A DNA stretch of 64,000 bases from Streptomyces sp. NK15101 (GCF_020400725.1 NZ_JAINVG010000022.1:1-64000); one strand, 5' to 3'. Numbered from the stretch's first letter, positions 25,859 to 35,392 are shown. Numbers and translations are program-made. The notes: a model not told the origin generated them from the letters alone.

Positions 25859-27352
25859 TCAGTGCGCGGCGGGGAGGTACGGCGCGAGCAGCGCCGCCAG
25901 CTCCTCGTGCACCCGGGCCTTGAGCAGGGTGCCCTCCGGGGTGTGCTCCTCGGACTCCACCTCGCCCTCGGCGTGCACCCGCGAGACGAGACCGCCCTGC
26001 GTGTACGGCACGAGGACCTCCAGCTCGACCTGCGGGCGCGGCAGCTCACGGTCGATGAGCGCGAGCAGCTCGTCCATGCCCTGGCCCGAACGGGCCGAGA
26101 CCGCGATGGAGTGCTTCTCCATCCGCAGCAGGCGCTGGAGGACCAGCGGGTCCGCCGCGTCGGCCTTGTTGACGACGACGACCTCCGGCACGTTCACCGC
26201 GCCGACGTCGCGGAAGACCTCGCGCACGGCGGCCAGCTGCTCCTCCGGGGCGGGGTGCGAGCCGTCCACCACGTGCAGGATGAGGTCGGACTCGGCGACC
26301 TCCTCCATGGTGGAGCGGAACGCCTCGACCAGGTGGTGCGGCAGGTGCCGGACGAAGCCGACGGTGTCGGCCAGGGTGTAGACCCGGCCGGTGGGCGTCT
26401 CGGCCCGGCGGACGGTCGGGTCGAGGGTGGCGAACAGGGCGTTCTCCACGAGGACGCCCGCGCCGGTGAGGCGGTTGAGCAGGGAGGACTTGCCGGCGTT
26501 GGTGTATCCGGCGATGGCGACCGAGGGCACCTTGTTGCGGCGGCGCTCCTGCCGCTTGATGTCGCGGCCGGTCTTCATCTCCGCGATCTCCCGGCGCATC
26601 TTCGCCATCTTCTCGCGGATCCGGCGCCGGTCGGTCTCGATCTTGGTCTCACCGGGTCCGCGGGTGGCCATGCCGCCACCGCCGCCGCCACCCATCTGAC
26701 GGGAGAGCGACTGGCCCCAGCCGCGCAGTCGCGGCAGCATGTACTGCATCTGCGCGAGTGCGACCTGTGCCTTGCCCTCTCGGGACTTGGCGTGCTGGGC
26801 GAAGATGTCGAGGATGAGGGCGGTCCGGTCGACCACCTTCACCTTGACGACGTCTTCGAGGGCGATGAGCTGGCCGGGGCTGAGCTCGCCGTCGCAGACG
26901 ACGGTGTCGGCGCCGGTCTCGATCACGATGTCCCGCAGCTCGCGCGCCTTGCCCGAGCCGATGAAGGTGGCCGGGTCCGGCTTGTCGCGGCGCTGGATCA
27001 CGCCGTCGAGCACGAGGGCGCCCGCCGTCTCGGCGAGGGCGGCGAGCTCCGCGAGGGAGTTCTCCGCGTCCTGCACCGTCCCGGAGGTCCAGACACCGAC
27101 CAGCACGACGCGCTCGAGGCGCAGCTGGCGGTACTCGACCTCGGTGACGTCCTCGAGCTCGGTGGAGAGGCCCGCGACACGGCGCAGGGCCGCACGCTCG
27201 GAGCGGTCGAACTGGTCGCCGTCCCGCTCTCCGTCGATCTCGTGGCTCCAGGCGACGTCCTCTTCCATCAGGGCATCGGCCCGAAGGCTCTCGGTACGGC
27301 TCGTCTCCGCGAAGCTCTGCTTGTCCTGGGAAGGGGAAGAAGAGGAGGTCAT
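25859..27352 (-). CDS. hflX: GTPase HflX
   Basis: 497-aa ribosome-associated GTPase that splits or rescues stalled ribosomes under stress. The HflX N-domain carries ATFIGSGKARELRDI and FAQHAKSREGKAQVALAQMQ, then the Gly-rich linker (MGGGGGGGMATRGPGETKIE), and the G domain with G1 AGYTNAGKSSLLNRL, G3 DTVGFVRHLP, G4 VVNKAD and G5 SARSG. An acidic N-terminal extension of ~70 residues is usual in actinomycetes. ATG 27352. It sits in the usual Streptomyces order with the RSH enzyme, dapF and miaA upstream. Confidence 0.96.
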   Translation of the reverse strand: MTSSSSPSQDKQSFAETSRTESLRADALMEEDVAWSHEIDGERDGDQFDRSERAALRRVAGLSTELEDVTEVEYRQLRLERVVLVGVWTSGTVQDAENSLAELAALAETAGALVLDGVIQRRDKPDPATFIGSGKARELRDIVIETGADTVVCDGELSPGQLIALEDVVKVKVVDRTALILDIFAQHAKSREGKAQVALAQMQYMLPRLRGWGQSLSRQMGGGGGGGMATRGPGETKIETDRRRIREKMAKMRREIAEMKTGRDIKRQERRRNKVPSVAIAGYTNAGKSSLLNRLTGAGVLVENALFATLDPTVRRAETPTGRVYTLADTVGFVRHLPHHLVEAFRSTMEEVAESDLILHVVDGSHPAPEEQLAAVREVFRDVGAVNVPEVVVVNKADAADPLVLQRLLRMEKHSIAVSARSGQGMDELLALIDRELPRPQVELEVLVPYTQGGLVSRVHAEGEVESEEHTPEGTLLKARVHEELAALLAPYLPAAH

Positions 27353-27498
27353 TGGGTCCTTACGTCGATGAGGAGATGTGTGTCTGTGCCGGTCACAACG
27401 CCCGCGGGCGCCGGAAGATTCCCGGGCCCGGCCGCGTCGGCCGGAGGATCCGGCCGCGTCGCCGACCTGAAGATGGTGTCACGGCCCCGCCGGGCCCG

Positions 27499-28989
27499 TC
27501 ACCCGGGTTTCGGCGCGGTCCTCGCGGCCCCGGCGGGCCGGCTGCGCCAGTCCGGGTGCCCGGGCATCGCCGGGGTCTTCGCCTCGTACAGCCAGCCGCG
27601 GAAGAAGGCGGTGAGGTCCCGGCCCGCGACCTCGCCGGCGAGCGCGACGAAGTCCGCGGTGGTGGCGGTGCCGTCCCGGTGCTCGGCGACCCAGCGGCGC
27701 TCCAGGGTCCGGAAGGCCTCGGTGCCGATCGTCCGGCGGAGCGCGTAGAGGACGAGGGCGCTGCCGTCGTAGACGACGGGCCGGAAGAGGCTGATCTTGT
27801 GGTCGGCCGAGGGGGGCTCCGGGGCGGCCGGCGGGCCTCCCGCGGCGCGCCAGCCGTCGGAGGCGGCGTAGGCGGCCTTCATGCGCCGCTCCAGGGACTT
27901 GCCGGCGGTCTCCTCGGCGTACAGCGCCTCGTACCAGCTGGCATGTCCCTCGTTGAGCCACAGGTCGGACCAGGTGCGGGGCGAGACGCTGTCGCCGAAC
28001 CACTGGTGGGCGAGCTCGTGGACCATGACGGAGTCGACGTACCACTCCGGGTAGGCGGGCTCGGTGAAGATGCCGCGCTCGAAGAGCGAGAGGGTCTGGG
28101 TCTCCAGCTCGAAACCGGTGGCCGCGTCGGCGACGAGCACGCCGTACGTCTCGAAGGGGTACGGGCCGACCTGCCGTTCCATCCACTCCAGGTGGCCGGG
28201 GGTGCGGCGCAGCCAGGGCTCCATGAGCTGCCGGTCGGCGGTGGCCACCACGTCCCGTACGGGCAGCCCGTGGGGGCCCTCGCGGTGGACGACGGTGGAG
28301 CGGCCGATGGAGACCTGGGCGAGCTCCGTGGCCATGGGGTGGTGGGTGCGGTACGTCCAGGTGGTGGTGGCGCCGTGGTCGACGCGGCCCTCGGGGAGGC
28401 CGTTGGCGACGACGGTGAGCTCGCTGGGGGCGGTGACCCGGAAGGTGAACCGGGCCTTGTCCGAGGGGTGGTCGTTGGAGGGGAAGACCCGGTGGGCGGC
28501 GTCGGCCTGGTTGGCCATGGCGAGGCCGTCGCCGGTGCGGACCCAGCCGCCGGTGGCGGCGGGGCCGGTGGGGTCGCTGGTGTGGGTAACGGTGATCTCG
28601 ACCTCCTCGCCCGCGTCGATCGGGACGACGGGGGTGACGACCAGGTCCTCGCCGCTGGTGGTGTGCTCGGCGGGCAGGCCGTCGACGGTGACGGCGGAGA
28701 CCGTGCCGTGGGTGAAGTCGAGGTTGAGCCGCTCCAGGTCCTCGGTGGCGCGCGCGTCCATCCGGGTGACGGCGGCGAGGGGCTTGGTGTTCACCCCCGG
28801 GTAGGTGAGGTCGAGGGTGTAGGCGAGGACGTCGTAGCCGGGGTTGCCGAGGTGCGGGAAGAGGGGGTCCCCGATGCCGAGCGGCGCGGGGGCGGGCAGT
28901 GCGGCGGCGACGAGCCCGGCCGAGGCGGCGACCAGGACGGCGGAGCGGAGCCACCGCGCGCGGGGCAGGGACGTTCGGACGAGCGGCAT
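27499..28989 (-). CDS. Secreted M1-family zinc metallopeptidase
   Basis: Aminopeptidase-N-like M1 peptidase (496 aa). A signal peptide (RWLRSAVLVAASAGLVAAAL) leads into the β-rich N-domain, then the catalytic domain: the zinc motif HELAHQWFG with the downstream Glu in DLWLNEGHASWYE gives HExxH-x18-E. FELETQTLSLFER replaces the GAMEN exopeptidase loop seen in classical aminopeptidases N, so exopeptidase specificity may differ. It is shorter than full-length PepN (no ERAP-like C-domain). ATG 28989 with GGAAAGG upstream. Probably exported and acting on extracellular peptides. Confidence 0.88.
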   Translation of the reverse strand: MPLVRTSLPRARWLRSAVLVAASAGLVAAALPAPAPLGIGDPLFPHLGNPGYDVLAYTLDLTYPGVNTKPLAAVTRMDARATEDLERLNLDFTHGTVSAVTVDGLPAEHTTSGEDLVVTPVVPIDAGEEVEITVTHTSDPTGPAATGGWVRTGDGLAMANQADAAHRVFPSNDHPSDKARFTFRVTAPSELTVVANGLPEGRVDHGATTTWTYRTHHPMATELAQVSIGRSTVVHREGPHGLPVRDVVATADRQLMEPWLRRTPGHLEWMERQVGPYPFETYGVLVADAATGFELETQTLSLFERGIFTEPAYPEWYVDSVMVHELAHQWFGDSVSPRTWSDLWLNEGHASWYEALYAEETAGKSLERRMKAAYAASDGWRAAGGPPAAPEPPSADHKISLFRPVVYDGSALVLYALRRTIGTEAFRTLERRWVAEHRDGTATTADFVALAGEVAGRDLTAFFRGWLYEAKTPAMPGHPDWRSRPAGAARTAPKPG

Positions 28990-29173
28990 GGGCCAGGGCC
29001 TTTCCGGAGGAATGGCCCTACGGCTACCAGGACCGCCGCCGCGCACCGGGGCGGCGCGCGCGCCGGCCACCCGAAGGGGGTCGTCGGCCGGGTCCGCGAG
29101 TGGCGGTCACCCGGAGGAACGCAGCCGGCCCGGACCACACGAAAGAACCTCACCGGGCCCACGAGCGGCGTGC

Positions 29174-31327
29174 TCAGTCCATGCCGCGCGGGTGGCGGGC
29201 GCGGCTGACGTCGTAGACGCCGGGCACGTCCCGCATGGCTTTCATGAGGGCGGTGAGGCCGGCCGCGTCGGGGAGCTGGAGGGTGTACGTGTGGCGGACG
29301 CGCTGCTCGGTGGGCGGTTCGACGTTCGCCGAGACGACGGCGGCGCCGAAGGTGGCGATGGCCTCGGTGAGGTCGGCGAGCAGCCCGGGCCGTCCGAAGG
29401 ACTCGGCGACGAGGGTGACCCTGCCCCGGGCGGTGTCGCCCCAGCGGACGGTGACGGGCTCGCGGCCGAGGTCGCGCATGGTGTCGACGGCCGAGCAGCG
29501 GGCGCGGTGGACGGTGACCGATCCGCCGCGTACCCGGAATCCGGTGATCTCGTCGGGCGGCACGGGGGTGCAGCAGCCCGCCGGACGCACGGCCGTGGGC
29601 GGCTCGCCGTCGAGGTCGGCGTGGAGTTCGGCGCCGGAGCGGCGGTCGGCGGGGACGCTGACCTGCGGGCGGGGATCGGGGGGGGCGGGGGGCGCGGCGC
29701 TCTCGGGGGGGGCTTGGAGCCAGCCGGTGATCGCGATCCGGGCGGCGGGGGTACGGGCGTGGTCCAGCCACTCGGGGGACGGCCCGGAGACGGTGTCCTG
29801 GGCGAGCAGCAGCTGGACGGTGTCCCCGTCGCCGAGGACGGTGCTCAGCGGCGCGAGACGGCCGTTGACGCGGGCGCCGAGGCAGGCGTGGGCGGCTTCG
29901 CCGTGCTGCGCGTACGCGGCGTCGACGCAGCTGGCGCCGGCGGGCAGGCTGATCGTGCCGGGGGCGCTGCCGTCGGCGAGGAAGACGGTGATCTCGTCGT
30001 CCTCGGCGAGGTCGGCGCGGAGCGAGGTCCAGAAGGTGTCGGGGTCGGGGGCGGACTGCTGCCAGTCGAGGAGCCGGGAGAGCCAGCCGGGCCGGGTGGG
30101 GTCGACGCGCTCGCCGTCGTCGGTCCCCGGAAGGCCGGCGGCCGGGGCGGTGCCGTCCGGTTCCTGGCCCCCGTGGGGGTTGCCGAGGGCGACGACTCCG
30201 GCCTCGGCGACCTTGTGCATCCGGTGGGTCCGGATGAGGACCTCGGCGACGGCGCCGTCGGGGGCCGCGATCGCCGTGTGCAGCGACTGGTACAGGTTGA
30301 ACTTGGGGGCGGCGATGAAGTCCTTGAACTCGGAGATCACCGGGGTGAAACAGGTGTGGAGCTCGCCGAGGACCGCGTAGCAGTCGGCGTCCTCGGCGAC
30401 GAGGACGAGGAGCCGCCCGAAGTCGCAGCCGCGCAGCTCGCCGCGCTTGAGGCGGACCCGGTGGACGGAGACGAAGTGCCGGGGGCGGACGAGGACCTCG
30501 GCGCCGATGCCCGCCTCGCGCAGGACGGCGGTGACCTGTTCGGCGACGGCGCCGAGCTCGTCGCCGGCGCCGGGGTGGTCCGCGACGAGCGCGCGGGTGG
30601 TCTCGTACTCCTCGGGGTGGAGGATCGCGAAGACCAGGTCCTCCAGCTCGGTCTTGAGGGCCTGGACGCCGAGCCGCTCGGCGAGCGGGATGAGGACGTC
30701 CCGGGTGACCCTGGCGATCCTGGCCTGTTTCTCGGGGCGCATCACGCCGAGGGTCCGCATGTTGTGGAGGCGGTCGGCGAGCTTGATCGACATGACCCGG
30801 ACGTCGTTGCCGGTGGCGACGAGCATCTTGCGGAAGGTCTCGGGCTCGGCGGCGGCGCCGTAGTCGATCTTCTCGACCTTGGTGACGCCGTCGACGAGGT
30901 AGGCGACCTCGTCGCCGAACTCGCGGCGCACCTGATCGAGCGTCACCTCGGTGTCCTCGACGGTGTCGTGGAGGAGCGAGGCGGTCAGGGTGGTGGTCTC
31001 CGCGCCGAGTTCGGCGAGGATGAGGGTGACCGCGAGCGGGTGGGTGATGTACGGCTCGCCGCTCTTGCGGAACTGGCCGCGGTGCGAGGACTCGGCGAGG
31101 ACGTACGCCCGGCCGAGCACCGTCAGGTCGGCCTCGGGGTGGTGGGCCCGGTGCGCCTCCGCCACGTGGCCGATGGCGTCGGGCAGCCGGTCACGGGGCG
31201 CCGGTCCCGCGGTGGCGTTCAGCAGGGCGGCGCGGCCGAGGCGGCGCAGGTCGATCCGGGCCCGTCCGCGTCTGCGGACGGCCACGTCGGTGGGGGCGGC
31301 CTCGGGGTTGGTGGCCTCTGCGCTCAT
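29174..31327 (-). CDS. RelA/SpoT homologue (second-type RSH)
   Basis: 717-aa RSH protein. The HD hydrolase domain is complete: His96 in YITHPLAV, His120-Asp121 in LLHDTVEDT, and Asp185 in KLADRLHNM. The synthetase domain (about 310-430) keeps the fold (DCYAVLGELH, FKDFIAAPKFNLYQSLHT) but differs at key places: RPRHFVSVHRV instead of RPKxxYSIxxKM, CDFGRLLVLV instead of DLxAVRVxV, EVLIRT instead of EVQIRT, and no HW after the AEAG motif. TGS-like and ACT-like C-terminal regions follow. I infer a hydrolase-biased enzyme. ATG 31327 has GGAGG seven bases upstream. Located with hflX and dapF as the Streptomyces rshA gene is, as I recall. Confidence 0.9.
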   Translation of the reverse strand: MSAEATNPEAAPTDVAVRRRGRARIDLRRLGRAALLNATAGPAPRDRLPDAIGHVAEAHRAHHPEADLTVLGRAYVLAESSHRGQFRKSGEPYITHPLAVTLILAELGAETTTLTASLLHDTVEDTEVTLDQVRREFGDEVAYLVDGVTKVEKIDYGAAAEPETFRKMLVATGNDVRVMSIKLADRLHNMRTLGVMRPEKQARIARVTRDVLIPLAERLGVQALKTELEDLVFAILHPEEYETTRALVADHPGAGDELGAVAEQVTAVLREAGIGAEVLVRPRHFVSVHRVRLKRGELRGCDFGRLLVLVAEDADCYAVLGELHTCFTPVISEFKDFIAAPKFNLYQSLHTAIAAPDGAVAEVLIRTHRMHKVAEAGVVALGNPHGGQEPDGTAPAAGLPGTDDGERVDPTRPGWLSRLLDWQQSAPDPDTFWTSLRADLAEDDEITVFLADGSAPGTISLPAGASCVDAAYAQHGEAAHACLGARVNGRLAPLSTVLGDGDTVQLLLAQDTVSGPSPEWLDHARTPAARIAITGWLQAPPESAAPPAPPDPRPQVSVPADRRSGAELHADLDGEPPTAVRPAGCCTPVPPDEITGFRVRGGSVTVHRARCSAVDTMRDLGREPVTVRWGDTARGRVTLVAESFGRPGLLADLTEAIATFGAAVVSANVEPPTEQRVRHTYTLQLPDAAGLTALMKAMRDVPGVYDVSRARHPRGMD

Positions 31328-31502
31328 GGGGCACCTCCGGCAACATTGACCGGCGGTGGGCGGGCCAGGCGTGCCCGGGGGGCCGGTGCTTGATGCTACC
31401 GACCCCACCACGGGGTGCAGTCACGCTCTCGCTCAGCGTGAAACGGATCACCCATTCGAGCGACAAATCAGTCGTTGACGGTTTCGATTCCGTGGCGCGC
31501 GA

Positions 31503-32381
31503 TCACGTCGTCGAGACCAGCCACGCCGGGTCGACGGTGCCCTCGGCGACGATGACCGCGGGGCCCGTCATGTCGATCCGGCCGTCGGGGTGCTCGGTGA
31601 TGACGAGGGTGCCGCCGAGCACGTCGACGGTGTACGTGACGGGGGTGCCGCTGTCGGCGGGGTCGACGCCGTCCCGGCGGGCGGTGGCGACGGCGACGGC
31701 GCAGGCGCCGGTGCCGCAGGAGCGGGTCTCGGAAGCGCCGCGCTCATGGACCCGCATGGCGACGTGACGGGGGCCGCGGTCGACGACGAACTCGATGTTC
31801 ACCCCGTCCGGGTAGACCGCGGCGGGTTCGTACGGCGGCTCGTCGTACAGGGTCCCCGCGTGGGCGAGGTCCTCGACGAAGGCGACCGCGTGCGGGTTGC
31901 CCATGTTCACGTTGCGCGCGGGCCAGCTGCGGCCGTCGACGGTGACGGTGACCCCGGCCTCGGGGAGCACCGCGCGGCCCATGGCGACGGTGACGGAGCC
32001 GTCCTTGTCCAGGTGGACGTGCTTGACGCCGCCCCGGGTGGCGACCGCGACCTCGCCCGCGGTGACGTGTCCCGCGTGCTCCAGGTAGCGGGCGAAGACC
32101 CGGACGCCGTTGCCGCACATCTCGGCGACGGAGCCGTCGGCGTTGCGGTAGTCCATGAACCACTCGGCCTCGTCGGCCAGGTGGCGCGCGTCGGGGTGGG
32201 CGGCGCTGCGCACGACGTGCAGCAGCCCGTCGCCCCCGATGCCGGCCCGCCGGTCGCAGAGGCGCGCCACGACGGCGGGGGGCAGGTCGACGGCGTTCTC
32301 CGCGTCGGGGACGATCACGAAGTCGTTCTCGGTGCCGTGGCCCTTGAGGAAGGGGATCGGCGAGGTCTGCGTGCTGGTCAC
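31503..32381 (-). CDS. dapF: Diaminopimelate epimerase
   Basis: 292 aa. Converts LL- to meso-diaminopimelate for lysine and peptidoglycan (Streptomyces walls use the LL form, so here it serves mainly lysine). Both catalytic Cys motifs are present: AEMCGNGVRVFARYL and TRSCGTGACAVAVA, and the N-terminus PFLKGHGTENDFVIV is typical. It lies between the RSH gene and a small membrane protein gene, as in other streptomycetes. The GTG/ATG at 32381 starts MTSTQTSPIPF. Confidence 0.96.
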   Translation of the reverse strand: MTSTQTSPIPFLKGHGTENDFVIVPDAENAVDLPPAVVARLCDRRAGIGGDGLLHVVRSAAHPDARHLADEAEWFMDYRNADGSVAEMCGNGVRVFARYLEHAGHVTAGEVAVATRGGVKHVHLDKDGSVTVAMGRAVLPEAGVTVTVDGRSWPARNVNMGNPHAVAFVEDLAHAGTLYDEPPYEPAAVYPDGVNIEFVVDRGPRHVAMRVHERGASETRSCGTGACAVAVATARRDGVDPADSGTPVTYTVDVLGGTLVITEHPDGRIDMTGPAVIVAEGTVDPAWLVSTT

Positions 32382-32554
32382 GCGATCAACTGTACGGGGC
32401 GGGGCCGACGGGCGGCGCGCCCGTCCACGGGGCGGTCCCGCCGGTGCGGGCGCGCCCGGCTCCCGTCAGACCCGGACCCCGTCCCGTACGGGCCCGGGCC
32501 GGACCGCGTACCGGAACAGCCGCTCCGCACGGGCTCGCGCTTCCGGGGGGGACC

Positions 32555-33067
32555 TCAGCGCAGACGGGCCACGCGCCAGACGGCGAGGGCGACCAGGGCC
32601 GCGATCGTCGACACGTACAGGGCGAGGACGCGCCAGTCCGGGCGCTCGCCCGAGCCCCGCTGCGGAAGTCCCGGCCAGGTGTGGCCGACCTTGCGGGCGG
32701 CCATCATGCCCCAGCCCGCCGCGCAGGAGCTGATCAGCAGTCCGAGCATGGCGACGACGGCGCCGCCGTCGCCCGAACCGAAGGCGAGCGGGAAGGCGAA
32801 CATCAGGGAGCCGACGGCGGCCAGGCCCACGATCGGGGCGAGCTGCCAGATCCGCAGCCGGCGCTGGGGGCGCAGCTCGACCTCGACCTCGTCTGCGTCG
32901 ACCTCGACGGCGGTGCCCATGGCGTCGTCGGGTCCGTCCGGGGTCAGCCCCGGCGTCCCGACGGGGGCGTCGTCCGTCGGATGGCCCGGTGTGTCGACCG
33001 ACGGATCCGCCGTCGGGTCACCCAGGGCCGCCTCGTGCTGTTCTCTGTCGCGAGGGCCGGCCTCCAT
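32555..33067 (-). CDS. Conserved membrane protein
   Basis: 170 aa. A long acidic/Pro-rich cytoplasmic N-terminus (~75 residues) is followed by three hydrophobic segments (WQLAPIVGLAAVGSLMFAFP, AVVAMLGLLISSCAAGWGMM, VLALYVSTIAALVALAVW). ATG 33067 was chosen because GGGAGGG lies about nine bases upstream; longer in-frame starts exist to 33130. Function unknown; it occupies the usual gap between miaA and dapF. Confidence 0.7.
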   Translation of the reverse strand: MEAGPRDREQHEAALGDPTADPSVDTPGHPTDDAPVGTPGLTPDGPDDAMGTAVEVDADEVEVELRPQRRLRIWQLAPIVGLAAVGSLMFAFPLAFGSGDGGAVVAMLGLLISSCAAGWGMMAARKVGHTWPGLPQRGSGERPDWRVLALYVSTIAALVALAVWRVARLR

Positions 33068-33174
33068 CGCCACGCGCCCTCCCACTCGGACTCCACTTGG
33101 TCGATCGATGCTCGATGATGGCACGCTCATGACCGCCGAAATGACGGGCAGTGCGTCCCGATGCCATCACGTGA

Positions 33175-34113
33175 TCAGGCTGTAACCGCTCGTTCGACCA
33201 ACGACAGCGCCTCCCGCGGGAGTTCCCCGCGGTGTTCGGCGGCTCCGCTGAGCCAGTGCACGCGCGGGTCGCGGCGGAACCACGAGTCCTGGCGGCGCGC
33301 GAAGCGCTTCGTGGCCCGCACGGTCTCCGCGCGCGCCTCCTCCTCGGTGCACTCCCCCGCGAGCGCCGCGAGGACCTGCTGGTAGCCCAGGGCGCGGGCC
33401 GCCGTGCGCCCCTCGCGCAGCCCCCGCGCCTCCAGGGCGCGCACCTCGTCGACGAGACCGGCCTCCCACATGCGGTCCACGCGCGTGGCGATGCGCTCGT
33501 CGAGCTCGGGGCGGGCCACGTCGACGCCGATCTGGACGGTGTCGTAGACGGAGTCGGGACCCGGCAGGTTGGCGGTGAAGGGCTTGCCGGTGATCTCGAT
33601 CACCTCCAGGGCCCGGACGATGCGGCGTCCGTTGCTGGGCAGGATCGCGCGGGCCGCCTCGGGGTCCGCCGCGGCGAGCCGGGCGTGCAGGACGCCGGAG
33701 CCCCGCTCCTCGAGTTCGGCCTCCAGCCGGGCCCGGACGGCCGGGTCGGTGCCGGGGAACTCGAGGGCGTCGACGGCCCCCCGTACGTACAGCCCGGAAC
33801 CGCCGACGAGGACCGGGGTCCGGCCGGCGGCGAGCAGCCGGTCGATCTCGGCGCGCGCGAGGCGCTGGTACTCGGCGACGCTGGCGGCCTCGGTCACGTC
33901 CCAGATGTCGAGGAGGTGGTGCGGGATGCCGCCGCGCTCCTCCGGCGTCAGCTTGGCGGTCCCGATGTCCATCCCCCGGTAGAGCTGCATCGAGTCGGCG
34001 TTGACGACCTCGCCGCCGAGCTGCTGGGCCAGGAATACACCCAGATCGGACTTTCCGGCCGCTGTGGGGCCGACGACGGCGATGACCCGCGGGGCGGGAG
34101 CTGCGCTTCTCAC
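33175..34113 (-). CDS. miaA: tRNA dimethylallyltransferase
   Basis: 312 aa. Adds the dimethylallyl group to A37 of tRNAs reading U-starting codons; MiaB then methylthiolates it. P-loop GPTAAGKSDLGVFLAQ, DSMQLYRGMDIGTAK and HHLLDIWDVTE are diagnostic, as is the C-terminal TKRFARRQDSWFRRDPR. The partner gene miaB is 1.7 kb upstream on the same strand, separated by two small genes. The start codon at 34113 yields MRSAAPAPRVIAVVG. Confidence 0.95.
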   Translation of the reverse strand: MRSAAPAPRVIAVVGPTAAGKSDLGVFLAQQLGGEVVNADSMQLYRGMDIGTAKLTPEERGGIPHHLLDIWDVTEAASVAEYQRLARAEIDRLLAAGRTPVLVGGSGLYVRGAVDALEFPGTDPAVRARLEAELEERGSGVLHARLAAADPEAARAILPSNGRRIVRALEVIEITGKPFTANLPGPDSVYDTVQIGVDVARPELDERIATRVDRMWEAGLVDEVRALEARGLREGRTAARALGYQQVLAALAGECTEEEARAETVRATKRFARRQDSWFRRDPRVHWLSGAAEHRGELPREALSLVERAVTA

Positions 34114-34314
34114 CGTCCCAGTCTCGCAAACCTCCCACCCGGCCCCGAACGGGTCGCGCGACGGGCCCGGCCGCCGCCACTACGGCATCCCCTCCGTCCG
34201 AGTACTCTATGGAGTGGATATGGGCGGTTTTGCACTCTTTCGTCAGAAGCAGCAGGACACGGAACGCACGACACGGAACACGGGCCCCCGAGGCCCGCGG
34301 AGGGAAGGTGCCCC

Positions 34315-34572
34315 ATGGGTCTCATGAATTCGCTGAAGGCCAAGCTCGCCCCGGCCAAGGACAAGGTGGCCGACCTCGCGCAGCAGCACGGCGAGAAGAT
34401 CGACCACGGCCTGGACAAGGCCGCGAAGCTGGTCGACGAGAAGACCAAGGGCAAGTACAGCGACAAGATCCACTCCGGCACGGACAAGGCGAAGGGCGCC
34501 ATCGACCGCATGGGTCACAAGGACGACGGCACGCCCAGGAGCGGTGACGCGACGCCGCCGCCGGCCGCCTGA
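34315..34572 (+). CDS. MT0933/Rv0909-type antitoxin-like protein
   Basis: 85 aa, Lys/Asp-rich and helical: MNSLKAKLAPAKDKVADLAQ, KIDHGLDKAAKLVDEKTKGK and TDKAKGAIDRMG match the MT0933-like antitoxin family. In M. tuberculosis the relative Rv0909 pairs with an SRPBCC-fold toxin; no such gene is adjacent here, so toxin-antitoxin function is doubtful. ATG 34315 has GGAGGGAAGG upstream. It is divergent from miaA, and a 19-bp perfect hairpin follows. Confidence 0.7.
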   Translation: MGLMNSLKAKLAPAKDKVADLAQQHGEKIDHGLDKAAKLVDEKTKGKYSDKIHSGTDKAKGAIDRMGHKDDGTPRSGDATPPPAA

Positions 34573-34601
34573 CGACCACGTCGTCCGGCAGTCCCTCCGC
34601 A

Positions 34602-34644
34602 CGGCGGACGGCCGCGGAGCATCACGCTCCGCGGCCGTCCGCCG
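34602..34644. terminator. Perfect 19-bp hairpin between convergent genes
   Basis: CGGCGGACGGCCGCGGAGC, loop ATCAC, then the exact complement, followed by TTCTCGTT. Serves the antitoxin-like gene and possibly the convergent gene ending at 34673. Confidence 0.8.
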
Positions 34645-34672
34645 TTCTCGTTCCCGCTGTCCCCGCCGGCCC

Positions 34673-35392
34673 TCAGGACCAGGCCGCGACGAAGTACCCC
34701 ACGCCGTACGGGGCGTCCTCGAAGAGCAGCCGGCCGTCGAGCCCGGCGCCCTCGGCGGCGCCCGCCAGGACCTGCCAGGGGGCACGGCCGGCCGCCTTCA
34801 GCTCGGACGCGAGCCCGGCGTCCAGCGCGAGCAGCGCCGCCGCGTCGGCCGTCCCCAGCGCCCGGGCGGCCTCCGCGTCGAAACCGGCGGCCCGCTCGTC
34901 CAGGTAGCCGGGGGCCTTCACGGTCCGGCAGGCGCTGCCGTCCCCCAGGACGAGGAGGGCGACGCGCCCGGCGGAGGCGGCGAGCTCCCGGCCGGTCCCG
35001 GCGCAGACGTCCGCCGTCGTCGAGTCGGCCACGCCCAGGCCCTCGACCGGCGCGTCGGCCCAGCCGGCGCGGGCCAGGAGCCAGGCACCGACGGAGAGGG
35101 AGGGGGGCAGGGGGCGGCCTTCGCCCTCCCGCCGGGCCGGCTCCGCGCCGAGCCGCACGGAGAGGTCGACGCCGAAACCGGCGAAGGAGCCCGTCGCGCC
35201 GGCCGGGTAGCCGCCGTGCGCGCCCTCGTCGGCGGGCCCGACGACGTACAGCCGGTCGGGGCGGGCGGCGGCGAGGAGCCCGACGGCGTCCGCGCACGCC
35301 GCGCGCGCGGCGTCCAGCTCGGGGGCGGCGCCGGTGGCTACGTCGGGGACGAGGAGTGGGGGGCTGGGGCAGACGGCTGCGGCGACAAGCAT
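34673..35392 (-). CDS. Class III extradiol dioxygenase subunit B-like protein
   Basis: 239 aa, LigB-like fold protein found in many streptomycetes next to miaA/miaB. The N-terminus VAAAVCPSPPLLVPDVATGA and the segment VALLVLGDGSACRTVKAPGY are typical; His ligands expected for a working dioxygenase (CPHPP-type N-terminus) are replaced (CPSPP), so iron-dependent catalysis is doubtful. ATG 35392 starts MLVAAAV; the ribosome site is weak. Function unknown. Confidence 0.75.
   Translation of the reverse strand: MLVAAAVCPSPPLLVPDVATGAAPELDAARAACADAVGLLAAARPDRLYVVGPADEGAHGGYPAGATGSFAGFGVDLSVRLGAEPARREGEGRPLPPSLSVGAWLLARAGWADAPVEGLGVADSTTADVCAGTGRELAASAGRVALLVLGDGSACRTVKAPGYLDERAAGFDAEAARALGTADAAALLALDAGLASELKAAGRAPWQVLAGAAEGAGLDGRLLFEDAPYGVGYFVAAWS

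Noticed and set aside
27479..28954. 491-codon minus-strand frame overlapping the M1 peptidase
   Set aside because: Alternate frame rich in Arg/Pro/His; the peptidase frame contains HELAHQW and the signal peptide.
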